A stretch of DNA of 64,000 nt, taken from the NCBI RefSeq assembly GCF_014773385.1, contig NZ_JACXAI010000009.1, forward strand, positions 29,564-93,563. The letters run 5' to 3'. Below, in pieces: positions 44,963 to 53,721 of this stretch. The stretch is from Metabacillus arenae (GTDB taxonomy: Bacteria > Bacillota > Bacilli > Bacillales > Bacillaceae). Position numbers and translations under genes: made by a program. The notes under the pieces were generated by a model. That model did not search any database and had not been told where the DNA came from. It saw only the letters and a program-made list of their open reading frames with translations. Each line of letters begins with the position of its first letter. Position 1 is the first letter of the stretch.

Positions 44963-45157
44963 TTACTCTTGATCTGTTTTCTTGTCCGGTTTTTTAATAA
45001 CGATAATATAGGCAGAAACAAAGCAAATAAAACCAATTATCCAACCAATAAGCGTACTAAAATAATAGAAGTTAATTAGTTTCATTCCTATGAATGGGGA
45101 AACTAATCCAATGATACATAATATTTGAACAATCCGGTTTTTAATAAATTGAACCAA
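44963..45157 (-). CDS. small two-helix membrane protein, function unknown
   Basis: A 64-residue protein. Helices are IVQILCIIGLVSPFIGM and STLIGWIIGFICFVSAYIIVI; the C-terminus is charged (KKPDKKTDQE). TTG 45157 is favoured because GAGGAG lies ten bases upstream; the ATG at 45175 would overlap this ribosome site. It is convergent with the ATPase gene. No family recognised. Confidence 0.6.
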   Translation of the reverse strand: MVQFIKNRIVQILCIIGLVSPFIGMKLINFYYFSTLIGWIIGFICFVSAYIIVIKKPDKKTDQE

Positions 45158-45582
45158 GATGTAACAACTCCTCATGTACAGTCAAAAGACATCTCTCTAT
45201 CCTTTTTATTGTATCGAAAAAAGAGCTTGAATGAAATAAGCCGACTTTCTAACATTCCAAGTTAACGATGTATGATTACGAAGGAAGAAAAAATTCTCTC
45301 ATCTGTCCCTCCAGTCTCCTTTTTGTCGAAAAATTAAGTGGATCTGATTTAGTATGACTCATCAAACTATTGCTTCTCTCCTTGCATAAGGGTTCCGTCT
45401 TAAATTTAAAATTTTAAAAAAATAGGTATTTGAATCAGTAACTATGCCCAAGCAGCTTTCATATTTTGTTGAGGAGAGTATTAGAAGCATTGGTTGAGTC
45501 TTTTATTTCAAAGTTGATTTCTTTTTAATCCCCTTTTAGGTTGCCTGCACACCTTGTTATTTTAAATCCGGAGGTATGAAAA
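45158..45582. other. gap upstream of the TOMM precursor
   Basis: About 425 bases with no gene. The promoter of the precursor must lie here but no clean sigma-A pair was found. A TGTCGAA heptamer, the Spo0A-box core, is at 45324-45330; on its own a seven-base match has little weight. Confidence 0.4.
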
Positions 45583-45891
45583 ATGAATAATTTCCAAAAT
45601 GAACTTCAAATGTTGAATGTTGGTGATTTCCAAGCAAACGAGGCTATTCCTTGGGATCCAAACCAATACCATGTGGATCAAAATCGACAAATTGGAGTCT
45701 TTTTCAGATGTTTTAGTTGTTTTAATTGTTTTAACTGTTTTAACTGCTTTAATTGCTTTAATTGCTTTCGTTGCTCTAATTGCTTTCGCTGCGGTGGTAA
45801 TTGCGGCGGCCGTTGCGGTGGAAATTGCGGGGGACGATGCGGTGGAAATTGTGGCGGTCGCTGTGGCGGAGGACGCTGCGGAGATCGATAA
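45583..45891 (+). CDS. heterocycloanthracin/sonorensin-family TOMM precursor peptide
   Basis: A 102-residue peptide with a probable leader of residues 1 to about 40 (MNNFQNELQMLNVGDFQANE start, then an acidic/Asn-rich part) and a Cys-rich core at 43-102. Ten Cys at 43-70 are three residues apart (C-F-N units, later C-F-R and C-S-N); six from 74 to 94 are four apart (C-G-G-N alternating with C-G-G-R); one more is at 99. This leader form and Cys periodicity are those of the heterocycloanthracin family of thiazole-modified peptides. AATCCGGAGG precedes the ATG. Its neighbours are the maturation enzymes. Cys residues should be turned to thiazol(in)es; biological activity is not shown. Confidence 0.93.
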   Translation: MNNFQNELQMLNVGDFQANEAIPWDPNQYHVDQNRQIGVFFRCFSCFNCFNCFNCFNCFNCFRCSNCFRCGGNCGGRCGGNCGGRCGGNCGGRCGGGRCGDR

Positions 45892-45928
45892 TTCTAGTTT
45901 CGAATGGAAAACGTGGTTAGCTATGGAG

Positions 45929-45959
45929 AAAAGCCCCTGCATGATTTGCAGGGGTTTTT
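45929..45959 (+). terminator. terminator or attenuator between precursor and maturation genes
   Basis: AAAAGCCCCTGCA (45929-45941) pairs with TGCAGGGGTTTTT (45947-45959); loop TGATT. The position gives more precursor mRNA than enzyme mRNA if read-through is partial, a common layout in peptide clusters. Confidence 0.9.
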
Positions 45960-46061
45960 CTCTAGTAATTTAGACATAAGAGACAAATTCCACTACATAA
46001 GATTATAGTGGAAATAGAAAATGATGCTATTAGGACCCTCACGTGGATAAGGAGGAGCAAA

Positions 46062-48014
46062 ATGACGAATTTGAACCCTTCTATGCGTCTGAAAGTGAAA
46101 AGGGACACTTTTTTTCTCCCTGATCCAAACAGCGGTGTATATTTTCGGAATAATGTATGTTCGTTCCATATGAAAGGCAGTACGATAGATCAGTGGGTTG
46201 ACAAGCTGATACCGATGTTCAATGGGGAATACACGTTGGGGCATTTGACAAACGGATTGCCGGGTCCATATCGAGATCGTGTGTATGAAATTGCAGAAGT
46301 GCTGCATCGAAACGGGTTTGTTCGAGATGTAAGTCAAGACCGTCCGTATCAATTGGCAGATCATGTTCTTAAAAAGTATGCTTCACAAATCGAATTTTTG
46401 GAAAGTTTTGGCGATTCTGGTGCGTTTCGTTTTCAAGCCTATCGTCAGGCAAAAGTGTTGGCGATCGGCTCTGGCCCTTTTTTTGTCTCGTTGGTTTCTT
46501 CGTTGCTTGAATCTGGATTGCCTAAATTCCATGTGCTGATTACGGACTCAGTACCGACAAATCGGCCGCGGTTAGAAGAATTGGTGGTACATGCCCGTAA
46601 AACAGACCCCGAGGTAGCAGTAGAGGAGGTCATCCTGAAAAAGGAGGGGGAAAGTTCTTGGCGGGAGATCGTGCAGTCGTTTGATTCGTTTTTGTATGTG
46701 TCACAGGAAGGCGATGTAGAGGAACTACGAGCTCTTCATAAGATTTGCAGGGAAGAGAAAAAGCTGTTACTTCCTGCCATATTTCTGCACCAGGTCGGTC
46801 TGGCAGGTCCTCTGGTTCATCCAGACTCTGAAGGATGTTGGGAGTCTGCTTGGCGCAGCATACACCAAAATGTGTTTGGTAATGAAGAGCAATTACCCAG
46901 CTTTACTTCCACAGCAGGAGCGATGTTGGCCAATGTGATCGTGTTCGAATTGTTTAAACACGTTACGAGAGTTACTGAATCAGAACCGAGGAATCAATTC
47001 TTCCTGCTTCATTTGGAAACGTTGGAAGGAAATTGGCATTCGTTCCTGCCTCATCCGCTAGTGACCGGACGTGCTGCAGCTAAATGGGTTCAAGATTTAG
47101 ATTTGGAGCTTAAAAAGAGCTCAAGCAGAGAGGAATCAAGCGAATTGCTTCTTTACTTTAGTCAGTTGACATCAGCGGAATCAGGTGTTTTTCATATTTT
47201 AGAGGAAGAGGATTTAAAGCAGTTACCGTTAGCACAGTGCCGTGTTCAGCCTGTTGACCCGTTGCCTAAGGGCCCTGCTGAGCTGTTACCAAGTATTGTC
47301 TGTACAGAACTGACACATGAGAAGGCACGGAAAGAAGCGGGTCTATCTGGGATTGAAGCATATGTGTCCCGGATGCTCGATGTGTTCGTTACAACTCTTC
47401 CTCCACACCAGAAAGCAGAGGGAAGTATTGTAGGATCCGAGGAATTTGTTGGTGTCGGAGCGGGAGAAACTATTGCAGAAGGCGTTTGCCGTGGATTGCA
47501 AAAGTGTTTAACAGATGAACTGAGCAAACAACTGGTCGATCAGAAGAATGTTGTATCTCGAGTACAGTTAAGTGATGTAGAAGATGAAGGTTGTCGGTAT
47601 TATTTACAGGCACTGACCACGATGCAGGGTGAACCGATCATCGGGTTAGGAAAGGAAGTGTCCGGCTTCCCTGTAGTATGGGTCAATACGGATGATCGCT
47701 GGTACGGCAGTGTAGGTCTGAATACAACAATGGCGTTGCAAAAAGCGTTACAACAGGCACTTATGAATGGAAAAAATCAAGCAACACAAACGTTGGCGGA
47801 TTCGACCGTGTTTCTTGTGGAAAAGGAACCGCAACGCATTGAAATCCGAACGAGTGAAGAAATACCACAGTCCGAGGTCTTGCAGTCCGCATTGCAAGTC
47901 TTGGAAAGGAACCGCAAGCGGCTCTTGGTTTTCGAACTAGCAATAGAACCATATTTGAAAAAGGAACTGGTAGGTGCGTATGGTATGTTGCTGCGAGAGG
48001 AGGAATCCGGGTGA
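46062..48014 (+). CDS. TOMM maturation protein with ThiF/E1-like domain
   Basis: A 650-residue cytoplasmic protein that matches the putative thiazole-containing bacteriocin maturation family (C-protein like, ThiF-like). Its first 90 residues (MRLKVKRDTFFLPDPNSG and IDQWVDKLIPMFNGEYTLGHLTNG) resemble a RiPP recognition element that binds the leader. From about 120 there is an E1-like Rossmann fold (AKVLAIGSGPFFVSLVSSLL) without the zinc Cys pairs. The C-terminal half has a second domain (VGAGETIAEGVCRGLQ) reminiscent of degenerate YcaO-like parts. ATG 46062 follows AAGGAGGAG; a longer frame from 46008 lacks a site. It overlaps the next gene by four bases. Confidence 0.88.
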   Translation: MTNLNPSMRLKVKRDTFFLPDPNSGVYFRNNVCSFHMKGSTIDQWVDKLIPMFNGEYTLGHLTNGLPGPYRDRVYEIAEVLHRNGFVRDVSQDRPYQLADHVLKKYASQIEFLESFGDSGAFRFQAYRQAKVLAIGSGPFFVSLVSSLLESGLPKFHVLITDSVPTNRPRLEELVVHARKTDPEVAVEEVILKKEGESSWREIVQSFDSFLYVSQEGDVEELRALHKICREEKKLLLPAIFLHQVGLAGPLVHPDSEGCWESAWRSIHQNVFGNEEQLPSFTSTAGAMLANVIVFELFKHVTRVTESEPRNQFFLLHLETLEGNWHSFLPHPLVTGRAAAKWVQDLDLELKKSSSREESSELLLYFSQLTSAESGVFHILEEEDLKQLPLAQCRVQPVDPLPKGPAELLPSIVCTELTHEKARKEAGLSGIEAYVSRMLDVFVTTLPPHQKAEGSIVGSEEFVGVGAGETIAEGVCRGLQKCLTDELSKQLVDQKNVVSRVQLSDVEDEGCRYYLQALTTMQGEPIIGLGKEVSGFPVVWVNTDDRWYGSVGLNTTMALQKALQQALMNGKNQATQTLADSTVFLVEKEPQRIEIRTSEEIPQSEVLQSALQVLERNRKRLLVFELAIEPYLKKELVGAYGMLLREEESG

Positions 48015-49951
48015 GTGCAGTTGTATTGGTTGTAGGAGAAGGAATGTTAACAGACCAAGTGTGTGAAGAATTGTCAGCCCAATACCAGGTAGTTCGACAT
48101 ATTGATTTCGAGGCAGGAATACCTGAAGCGACAGATTTAGTTCTAGTGTTGCACGATGCCTGGAATCCATCCGTTCATCAAAAAGCGGAAGAGGTGTTAC
48201 GTCCAACCGGCATCCCTTGGCTGCGAGGCTTCGTTTCATTTGGAGAAGGCGTGGTCGGACCGCTAGTCCGCTCGAATACACAAGGGTGCTTCCGATGTGC
48301 GGACATGCGACATCTCATGGCAGGACGCGACCGTAAAGAGATGTGGGAAATTGGGCAGAGGCTAGCAGCGGAAGGTGGGATGTCGCGTGACGCGTGGGCA
48401 TCGAGCACGGGGCTATTGCATATCGCCTGCCTGCTTGGGTCGGAGGTGCAAAGGATACTGAAAGGCGATGATGTGTACTCGGAAGGAAGAGTATTATTAG
48501 TCAATTTGAAAACATTAAAAAGTTCATGGCATACTTTTCTTCCCGATCCGTTATGTCCGGTTTGTAGTCAATTACCTGACGATTCACAGGCCGCTGCCCG
48601 AATTTCACTAAAACCATGTCCCAAGGTTGAAGGCAGTTACCGCTGCCGTTCGATGGACGATCTAAATAAAGTTCTAGTTAAAGACTATCTGGATGATCGA
48701 ATGGGAATTTTTAATGGGAAAATGCATGACCTTTTGCCGCCTTTCGCTGATGTAGGTGTAAATTTGCCGTTATTCTCAGGTGACGAGGGAGTAGCAGGCC
48801 GGACTCATTCATACGCGATAAGCGAGTTAACTGCTATTTTGGAGGGCTTGGAGCGGTCCTGCGGTATGACACCCCGTGGAAAACGGACAGTGGTCTATGA
48901 TAGTTACCGTAATCTGAAAGATCAAGCACTCCATCCAATTACAGTAGGAGTGCATGCGAAGGAACAGTATGAACAGCCAGGTTTTCCATTTGAACAGTTT
49001 GACCCTGATCGTCCGATAAAGTGGGTATGGGGCTATTCGTTTTTGCAAGAGTCTCCAATTTTAGTTCCTGAGTTGCTTGCCTATTACAGCTTGGAGTGCG
49101 GACAAGGATTTGTCTATGAAACTTCCAACGGATGCGCGTTAGGAGGAAGTTTGGAGGAAGCCATTTTCTACGGTATTTTGGAAGTGGTGGAACGTGATTC
49201 ATTTCTAATGACTTGGTATGCAGAGTTACCCCTCCCGCGTCTTGACCCTTATTCGGCAAACGATCAAGAATTGAAGTTGATGATCGACCGTGTGCGGACA
49301 GTGGGGGGATATGATCTGCATTTTTATAACTCGACGATGGAGCATGGAATACCTAGCGTTTGGGCAATAGCAAAAAACAGGAAGCAAAAGGGATTGAATA
49401 TTATCTGTGCAGCCGGAGCTCATCTGGATCCAGTGCGGGCTGTGAAAAGCACGATTCACGAGTTGGCTGCCATGATGTTGACGCTTGATGAGAAATTAGA
49501 GATGAACCATGGGGAGTTTGTGCGAATGCTGCAAGATCCTTACTTGGTGCAGAAGATGGATGATCATGGCATGCTGTACGGTTTGCCGCAAGCGCAAGAG
49601 CGCCTGCAGTTTTTGCTGGACAATAATCGTCCGTTGCGCTCGTTTGATGAGGAATTCAAGTGGAAGTCATCTCATGCAGATCTGACCGATGATTTGCATG
49701 ACATTCTTCAAAAGTTTCGTGGATTGAACCTCGATGTGATTGTGGTGGATCAATCAACATCGGAAACGAAACGAAACGGACTGCATTGCGTGAAAGTGCT
49801 TATTCCGGGGATGTTGCCAATGACATTCGGACATCACCTAACGAGAGTAACAGGGCTGGAGAGGGTGCTTCGGGTACCGATGGAACTTGGATATGTGAAG
49901 CAACCGCTGACACTTGAACAGCTCAATCAACATCCACATCCGTTTCCATAA
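48011..49951 (+). CDS. TOMM cyclodehydratase, fused ThiF-like and YcaO domains
   Basis: A 646-residue fusion. The N-terminal 200 residues form the TOMM-type ThiF/Ocin-like part, with two CxxC pairs (GCFRCADMR near 96, CPVCSQL near 182) that should hold a zinc. The C-terminal YcaO domain (about 250-646) shows ALGGSLEEAIFYGILEVVERD (the S-x-x-E-x-x-E-x-x-E ATP/Mg motif). The extreme C-terminus is PHPFP, the PxPxP motif which in YcaO cyclodehydratases orders the active site. It uses ATP to cyclise Cys to thiazolines. GTG start, translationally coupled to the previous gene. Confidence 0.93.
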   Translation: MSAVVLVVGEGMLTDQVCEELSAQYQVVRHIDFEAGIPEATDLVLVLHDAWNPSVHQKAEEVLRPTGIPWLRGFVSFGEGVVGPLVRSNTQGCFRCADMRHLMAGRDRKEMWEIGQRLAAEGGMSRDAWASSTGLLHIACLLGSEVQRILKGDDVYSEGRVLLVNLKTLKSSWHTFLPDPLCPVCSQLPDDSQAAARISLKPCPKVEGSYRCRSMDDLNKVLVKDYLDDRMGIFNGKMHDLLPPFADVGVNLPLFSGDEGVAGRTHSYAISELTAILEGLERSCGMTPRGKRTVVYDSYRNLKDQALHPITVGVHAKEQYEQPGFPFEQFDPDRPIKWVWGYSFLQESPILVPELLAYYSLECGQGFVYETSNGCALGGSLEEAIFYGILEVVERDSFLMTWYAELPLPRLDPYSANDQELKLMIDRVRTVGGYDLHFYNSTMEHGIPSVWAIAKNRKQKGLNIICAAGAHLDPVRAVKSTIHELAAMMLTLDEKLEMNHGEFVRMLQDPYLVQKMDDHGMLYGLPQAQERLQFLLDNNRPLRSFDEEFKWKSSHADLTDDLHDILQKFRGLNLDVIVVDQSTSETKRNGLHCVKVLIPGMLPMTFGHHLTRVTGLERVLRVPMELGYVKQPLTLEQLNQHPHPFP

Positions 49952-49974
49952 GCGGTAACTAGGAGGATTGGAGA

Positions 49975-51546
49975 ATGGGTCTAGAGACATTTCTGCACAA
50001 TCTGCATTTTGACATTGATAAGGCAACCCCAACGGACTGGGAAGTGGATTGGGATGATGCGCCGCTTCCTTATAAGATCTACCGTGGCTTGCCTGTTTTC
50101 CCATTATCTTCGGAAGTACCGCTGACGCTTGAAGAATGGAAAGCACCGGAACAGCCTAACCTTCGAAGAATCGGTCATTTTCTCTGGTATGTATTCGGCC
50201 TTTCTCAACTTTCACAGTCAGCATTTACCTCCTCAGAACAAGCTCCGGAATTAATGCAGTCGTACCGGCGGTTTGTTCCTTCCGGTGGGGCGTTGTATCC
50301 AAACGAATTGTACGTGTATCTAAAGATGGAAGATTTGCCTGTTGGGGTGTACCATTATGATGTGGCGCACCATCGCTTGGTATTCTTGAGAGAAGGTAAT
50401 TTCGATTCATATATTGCCCGGGCTCTAGGTAATCGCTGTGACGTGTCCGCTTGCTTTGGAACGGTTTTTGTATCGACAATGTTTTGGAAAAATTTCTATA
50501 AATACAATAACTTTGCCTACCGTCTGCAAGGGTTAGATGCTGGTGTGATAATTGGACAGTTACTGGAAGTAGCAAAGCGGTTTGGTTTTGCTGCGGGGGT
50601 GTACTTCCAGTACCTAGATCGGGCGATCAACCATCTGCTTGGCCTAACCGAAGAAGAAGAGAGTGTGTATGCTGTTATCCCGTTAACAGTGGAACCCACA
50701 AGTTGGTTTACAAATGTGGGTGGCAGAGATGAACTTGTATCGGCTGCCGAACTGTGCATAGAGTTGCCGGCGATTCAAAATAAGCACTATGTCCGATCCC
50801 AAAGGGTCAAATCGTTTCCGATGTTAACGAAGATAAATGAAGCTGCCATACTGGAATCAACTAAATCGTTTCGGCGAATAAAGGCGAGGGAGAAGTTGAA
50901 TTGTGAGAGGCAATCGGTAACTCTCCCTGCCATGAAGCGGTTATCATATGATCTGGCATTGGTTTGTCAAAAGCGATTTTCCCCGGACATGGATTTCATT
51001 TTTGGAAAGGTAAGCAGGTCGCAATTGGCCACCCTGCTACAGGAAGCAATGTCCGCGTACTTGTATCGAAATGATTTGGATGAAGTTCATGAGAAGCAAG
51101 TTTCCCGTGTTTCACTATATGGCTGTTTGAATAATGTTGAAGGCATTCCGGACGGTGCTTATCATTATGACAGCTCTGGTCATGCCTTACGACAGGTAGA
51201 TCTCGGTGATCATCGACTCAGTTTTCAATATGGAATGTCTGCAGGAAATGTGAATTTATTCCAAGTACCGCTCTGTTTTCATGTTGCAGGGGATAAAGAT
51301 CACTTCATTTCGGAACTGGGGTACAGAGGATATCGAATTCAACAAATGGAAGCGGGGATGCTCGTGCAACGATTACTGTTAGCGGCTTCAGCCCTCGAGA
51401 TGGGAGGACACCCGCTACTCGGGTTTGATGCGAAGTTGAGTGATGAGATATACAAACTGGATCGACAAGGAAAAACCAGCTTAATCCAAATCCCGATCGG
51501 CCCTTACCGAGACCGCCCTTGGTTGAAGGGTAGTTTGCATAGTTAA
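49975..51546 (+). CDS. SagB/ThcOx-family dehydrogenase (TOMM azoline oxidase)
   Basis: A 523-residue FMN-dependent nitroreductase-fold enzyme that oxidises azolines to azoles. Two homologous halves are visible: residues about 60-250 (SYRRFVPSGGALYPNELYVYL, the FMN-binding Arg and Pro-Ser-Gly-Gly stretch) and 335-515 (YGCLNNVEGIPDGAYHYDSSG, ending in LIQIPIGPYRDRP). The C-terminal half lacks the full Arg-rich FMN motif and may be structural. It follows the YcaO gene by 23 bases, with AGGAGG before the ATG. No transporter or immunity gene follows. Confidence 0.92.
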   Translation: MGLETFLHNLHFDIDKATPTDWEVDWDDAPLPYKIYRGLPVFPLSSEVPLTLEEWKAPEQPNLRRIGHFLWYVFGLSQLSQSAFTSSEQAPELMQSYRRFVPSGGALYPNELYVYLKMEDLPVGVYHYDVAHHRLVFLREGNFDSYIARALGNRCDVSACFGTVFVSTMFWKNFYKYNNFAYRLQGLDAGVIIGQLLEVAKRFGFAAGVYFQYLDRAINHLLGLTEEEESVYAVIPLTVEPTSWFTNVGGRDELVSAAELCIELPAIQNKHYVRSQRVKSFPMLTKINEAAILESTKSFRRIKAREKLNCERQSVTLPAMKRLSYDLALVCQKRFSPDMDFIFGKVSRSQLATLLQEAMSAYLYRNDLDEVHEKQVSRVSLYGCLNNVEGIPDGAYHYDSSGHALRQVDLGDHRLSFQYGMSAGNVNLFQVPLCFHVAGDKDHFISELGYRGYRIQQMEAGMLVQRLLLAASALEMGGHPLLGFDAKLSDEIYKLDRQGKTSLIQIPIGPYRDRPWLKGSLHS

Positions 51547-51713
51547 GTAAGAAAATAAAGCTTAAATGTGACAGACGAAGAGATGTACTTACATTACGTT
51601 GGAAATACTTAGTTTGGGAAAATTATTCTTCATTTCTTTACCGAGTTTTAACGGATTCCTATTCTTTTGATAAATTTTATTATTTCAAGTAGGAGTCCAG
51701 CATATCTAGGTTC

Positions 51714-51794
51714 TTATCTTTTCACATCAGCGATTGCGACAGCAATTTTTCCCGTTGACACGTCTAAATCTGCAGTTTTTGGGTTATCTTTCAT
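51714..51794 (-). CDS. 26-residue microprotein, convergent with the TOMM operon
   Basis: A tiny frame with a good ribosome site: AAAAGGAG lies eight bases before the ATG (51794), stop at 51714. The product begins MKDNPKTADLDVSTGK. It is hydrophilic at the start with a short Ile/Ala/Val patch after. No homologue is recalled. The rest of 51547-51921 shows no other element. Support is from the ribosome site only, so a regulatory or chance origin remains possible. Confidence 0.35.
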   Translation of the reverse strand: MKDNPKTADLDVSTGKIAVAIADVKR

Positions 51795-51921
51795 AGTTAT
51801 GGCTCCTTTTGGAATGTAGCTTTGATTTTTTATTTTTTGTAGGAATTCAGTGTATCAAAATTTAACCTTGGGTGAATAGGAAGAAAAGAATGGGGACTCA
51901 ATACAAGAGTCCCCAGCTGGT

Positions 51922-53247
51922 TTAAAACAGTAATAGTCCTAGAGATATGATAATTCCGCTTACTATAAGAACGAATACACAAAATCCCATGATGTCCTTG
52001 GCTTTTAAGCCGGCAATTGCGAGCGCAGGCAAGGCCCAAAAAGGCTGGATAAGATTTGTCCATGCATCCCCCCATGCTACAGCCATAGCTGTTTTAGCAT
52101 AGGAAACATCCAAAGCGTTTGCCGCCTCTAACATAACAGGAGCTTGAACCGCCCATTGTCCTCCGCCAGATGGAACGAAGAAATTCACCAAGCCCGCACT
52201 CCAAAAAGCGAACAATGGAAAAGTAAATTCGTTTGATATAGAAACAAATGCCTCCGACATCACTGCTGCTAATCCAGAGGCGACCATCATCCCCATAATA
52301 CCCGCATAAAAAGGAAACTGCAGAATGATTCCGCTTGCTCCTTTAACCGCATTTGTAATCGCTTGTAAAAAGAGCCTGGGTGTTCCGTGAAACAGAATGC
52401 CTAGGAATAAAAATAAAAAGTTAACAATATCTAAGTTTAATAGAAATCCGTTATTCACAAAATAATAGATAAGAAATCCAAGCCCCATTAATCCAATCAG
52501 CCATGAGATCACTTTGCTATTTTCTAGCCGTTCTGCAGGTGTCATATCCGTTTTTTCCAACGTTGCTGCCTGCAGGTCTGATGCGTCATTCAGCAATGCG
52601 GGATCAACGATAACTGTTTGCTCTTTTGCAGGCATCATCAATCTATTAATAATCGGAAGAGTAACAAAGAGTGCTCCGATAATTAATAAGTTATATGGGG
52701 CAAAGATGGTCTCGCTGGTAGGAATAATGCCGATAATTTTTTCAGAAAAGTGACCTTCAGTAGCAATTGTCAATGGAATAGACCCTGAAATACCTCCATG
52801 CCAAACAACAAAACCACTGTAAGCGCTTGCTATTAATAGCCTGTAATCTATCTGCGGGATTCTTTTAGCCAGCTCTCTTGCATAAAGAGCTCCAATTACA
52901 AGGCCAAACCCCCAGTTTATCCAGCTGGCGGCCATAGAGACAATACTTACATAGACAATTCCTTGTCCTGGTGTTTTTGCAACAGAGGCTAGTGAACCAA
53001 GCAGTTTTTTGAAAAAAGGACTGCTTGCTAATACATGGCCAGTTACTAAAACAAGAACCATCTGCATGGCAAACGACAACAACCCCCAAAACCCTTCTCC
53101 CCAATATTGGACCATTTCTACGGGGGTGCTTTTAGTAAAAATTAGACCTAAACCAAATACTGCAAAAGTGAGTAAAACGACAAATAGATAAGGATCAGGC
53201 AAATACTTCTGCATGAGTCGGTTTGATAAAGAAATTAGTACTTTCAA
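51922..53247 (-). CDS. short-chain fatty acid transporter (AtoE family)
   Basis: A 441-residue membrane protein of the AtoE/TIGR00366 group with about twelve helices. Landmarks are NRLMQKYLPDPYLFVVLLTF, ASWINWGFGLVIGALYARELA and NFFVPSGGGQWAVQAPVMLEAA, the last the conserved substrate region. It probably takes up acetoacetate or butyrate. TTG 53247 is chosen: AAAGGGG would touch the ATG at 53256 but is nine bases from the TTG. It is divergent from the polyol locus. Confidence 0.9.
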   Translation of the reverse strand: MKVLISLSNRLMQKYLPDPYLFVVLLTFAVFGLGLIFTKSTPVEMVQYWGEGFWGLLSFAMQMVLVLVTGHVLASSPFFKKLLGSLASVAKTPGQGIVYVSIVSMAASWINWGFGLVIGALYARELAKRIPQIDYRLLIASAYSGFVVWHGGISGSIPLTIATEGHFSEKIIGIIPTSETIFAPYNLLIIGALFVTLPIINRLMMPAKEQTVIVDPALLNDASDLQAATLEKTDMTPAERLENSKVISWLIGLMGLGFLIYYFVNNGFLLNLDIVNFLFLFLGILFHGTPRLFLQAITNAVKGASGIILQFPFYAGIMGMMVASGLAAVMSEAFVSISNEFTFPLFAFWSAGLVNFFVPSGGGQWAVQAPVMLEAANALDVSYAKTAMAVAWGDAWTNLIQPFWALPALAIAGLKAKDIMGFCVFVLIVSGIIISLGLLLF

Positions 53248-53487
53248 TTGAATCATCCCCTTTATGAATCGCAGTCATTATGTATTATTCCGCAAAAACT
53301 ATTGATTCCCTTTTTTACCTATAAAAAATAAATAGGTGAGAATACTTTTTGATTTGATCTTCTGCAATGACAATTCTCATTTCGTACCACCCTCCTTACC
53401 TGTCGCCCGATAATAAGGTATGGCGATCATTATCCAACTTCACGAATAAGTCCCTCCTCTATCATCTCTTTATTTCATAAATTTTTA

Positions 53488-53516
53488 TTGACAACCCTTT
53501 CATTCTATTTTAGAAT
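53488..53516 (+). promoter_or_regulatory. sigma-A promoter of the polyol locus
   Basis: TTGACA (53488-53493), a 17-base spacer and TAGAAT (53511-53516). It lies about 205 bases before the first gene, and the palindrome cluster begins 13 bases after the -10. Confidence 0.82.
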
Positions 53517-53528
53517 AGGCTCATACAG

Positions 53529-53639
53529 TTAACAAATGTTAATGGATGTATCAAAGGTGAAAATATATTAACTTTTGTTAATATATAAATAAAAAGTTAA
53601 AAATATTTTTTGAATGTTAATCCGTTAAACAAATGTTAA
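53529..53639 (+). promoter_or_regulatory. three-palindrome operator cluster
   Basis: TTAACAAATGTTAA at 53529-53542, TTAACTTTTGTTAA at 53568-53581 (within a 24-base perfect palindrome, 53563-53586) and TTAAACAAATGTTAA at 53625-53639, with a half-similar TGTTAATCCGTTAA at 53615. The shared form TTAAC-N4-GTTAA downstream of a strong promoter suits a repressor. The SorC-type gene at 57577 is the natural candidate, though this is inference. Confidence 0.8.
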
Positions 53640-53721
53640 GTATGTAAAGTACTTTATTTTTCTTTTGTATGAAGGCCTTTCTAAGACTTTTTATGAATTA
53701 TGAGAAGGAGGATGTAAACAT

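Noticed and set aside
45324..45330. Spo0A-box core TGTCGAA before the TOMM precursor, with others near 6467, 6569 and 31958
   Set aside because: A seven-base motif is expected several times in 64 kb on two strands; without promoter context it is not evidence of control.
45562..45973. Ala/Thr-rich and Val/Ala-rich open frames on both strands over the TOMM precursor
   Set aside because: They arise from the repetitive DNA of the precursor core in other frames; only the plus frame 45583-45891 has a ribosome site and family match.
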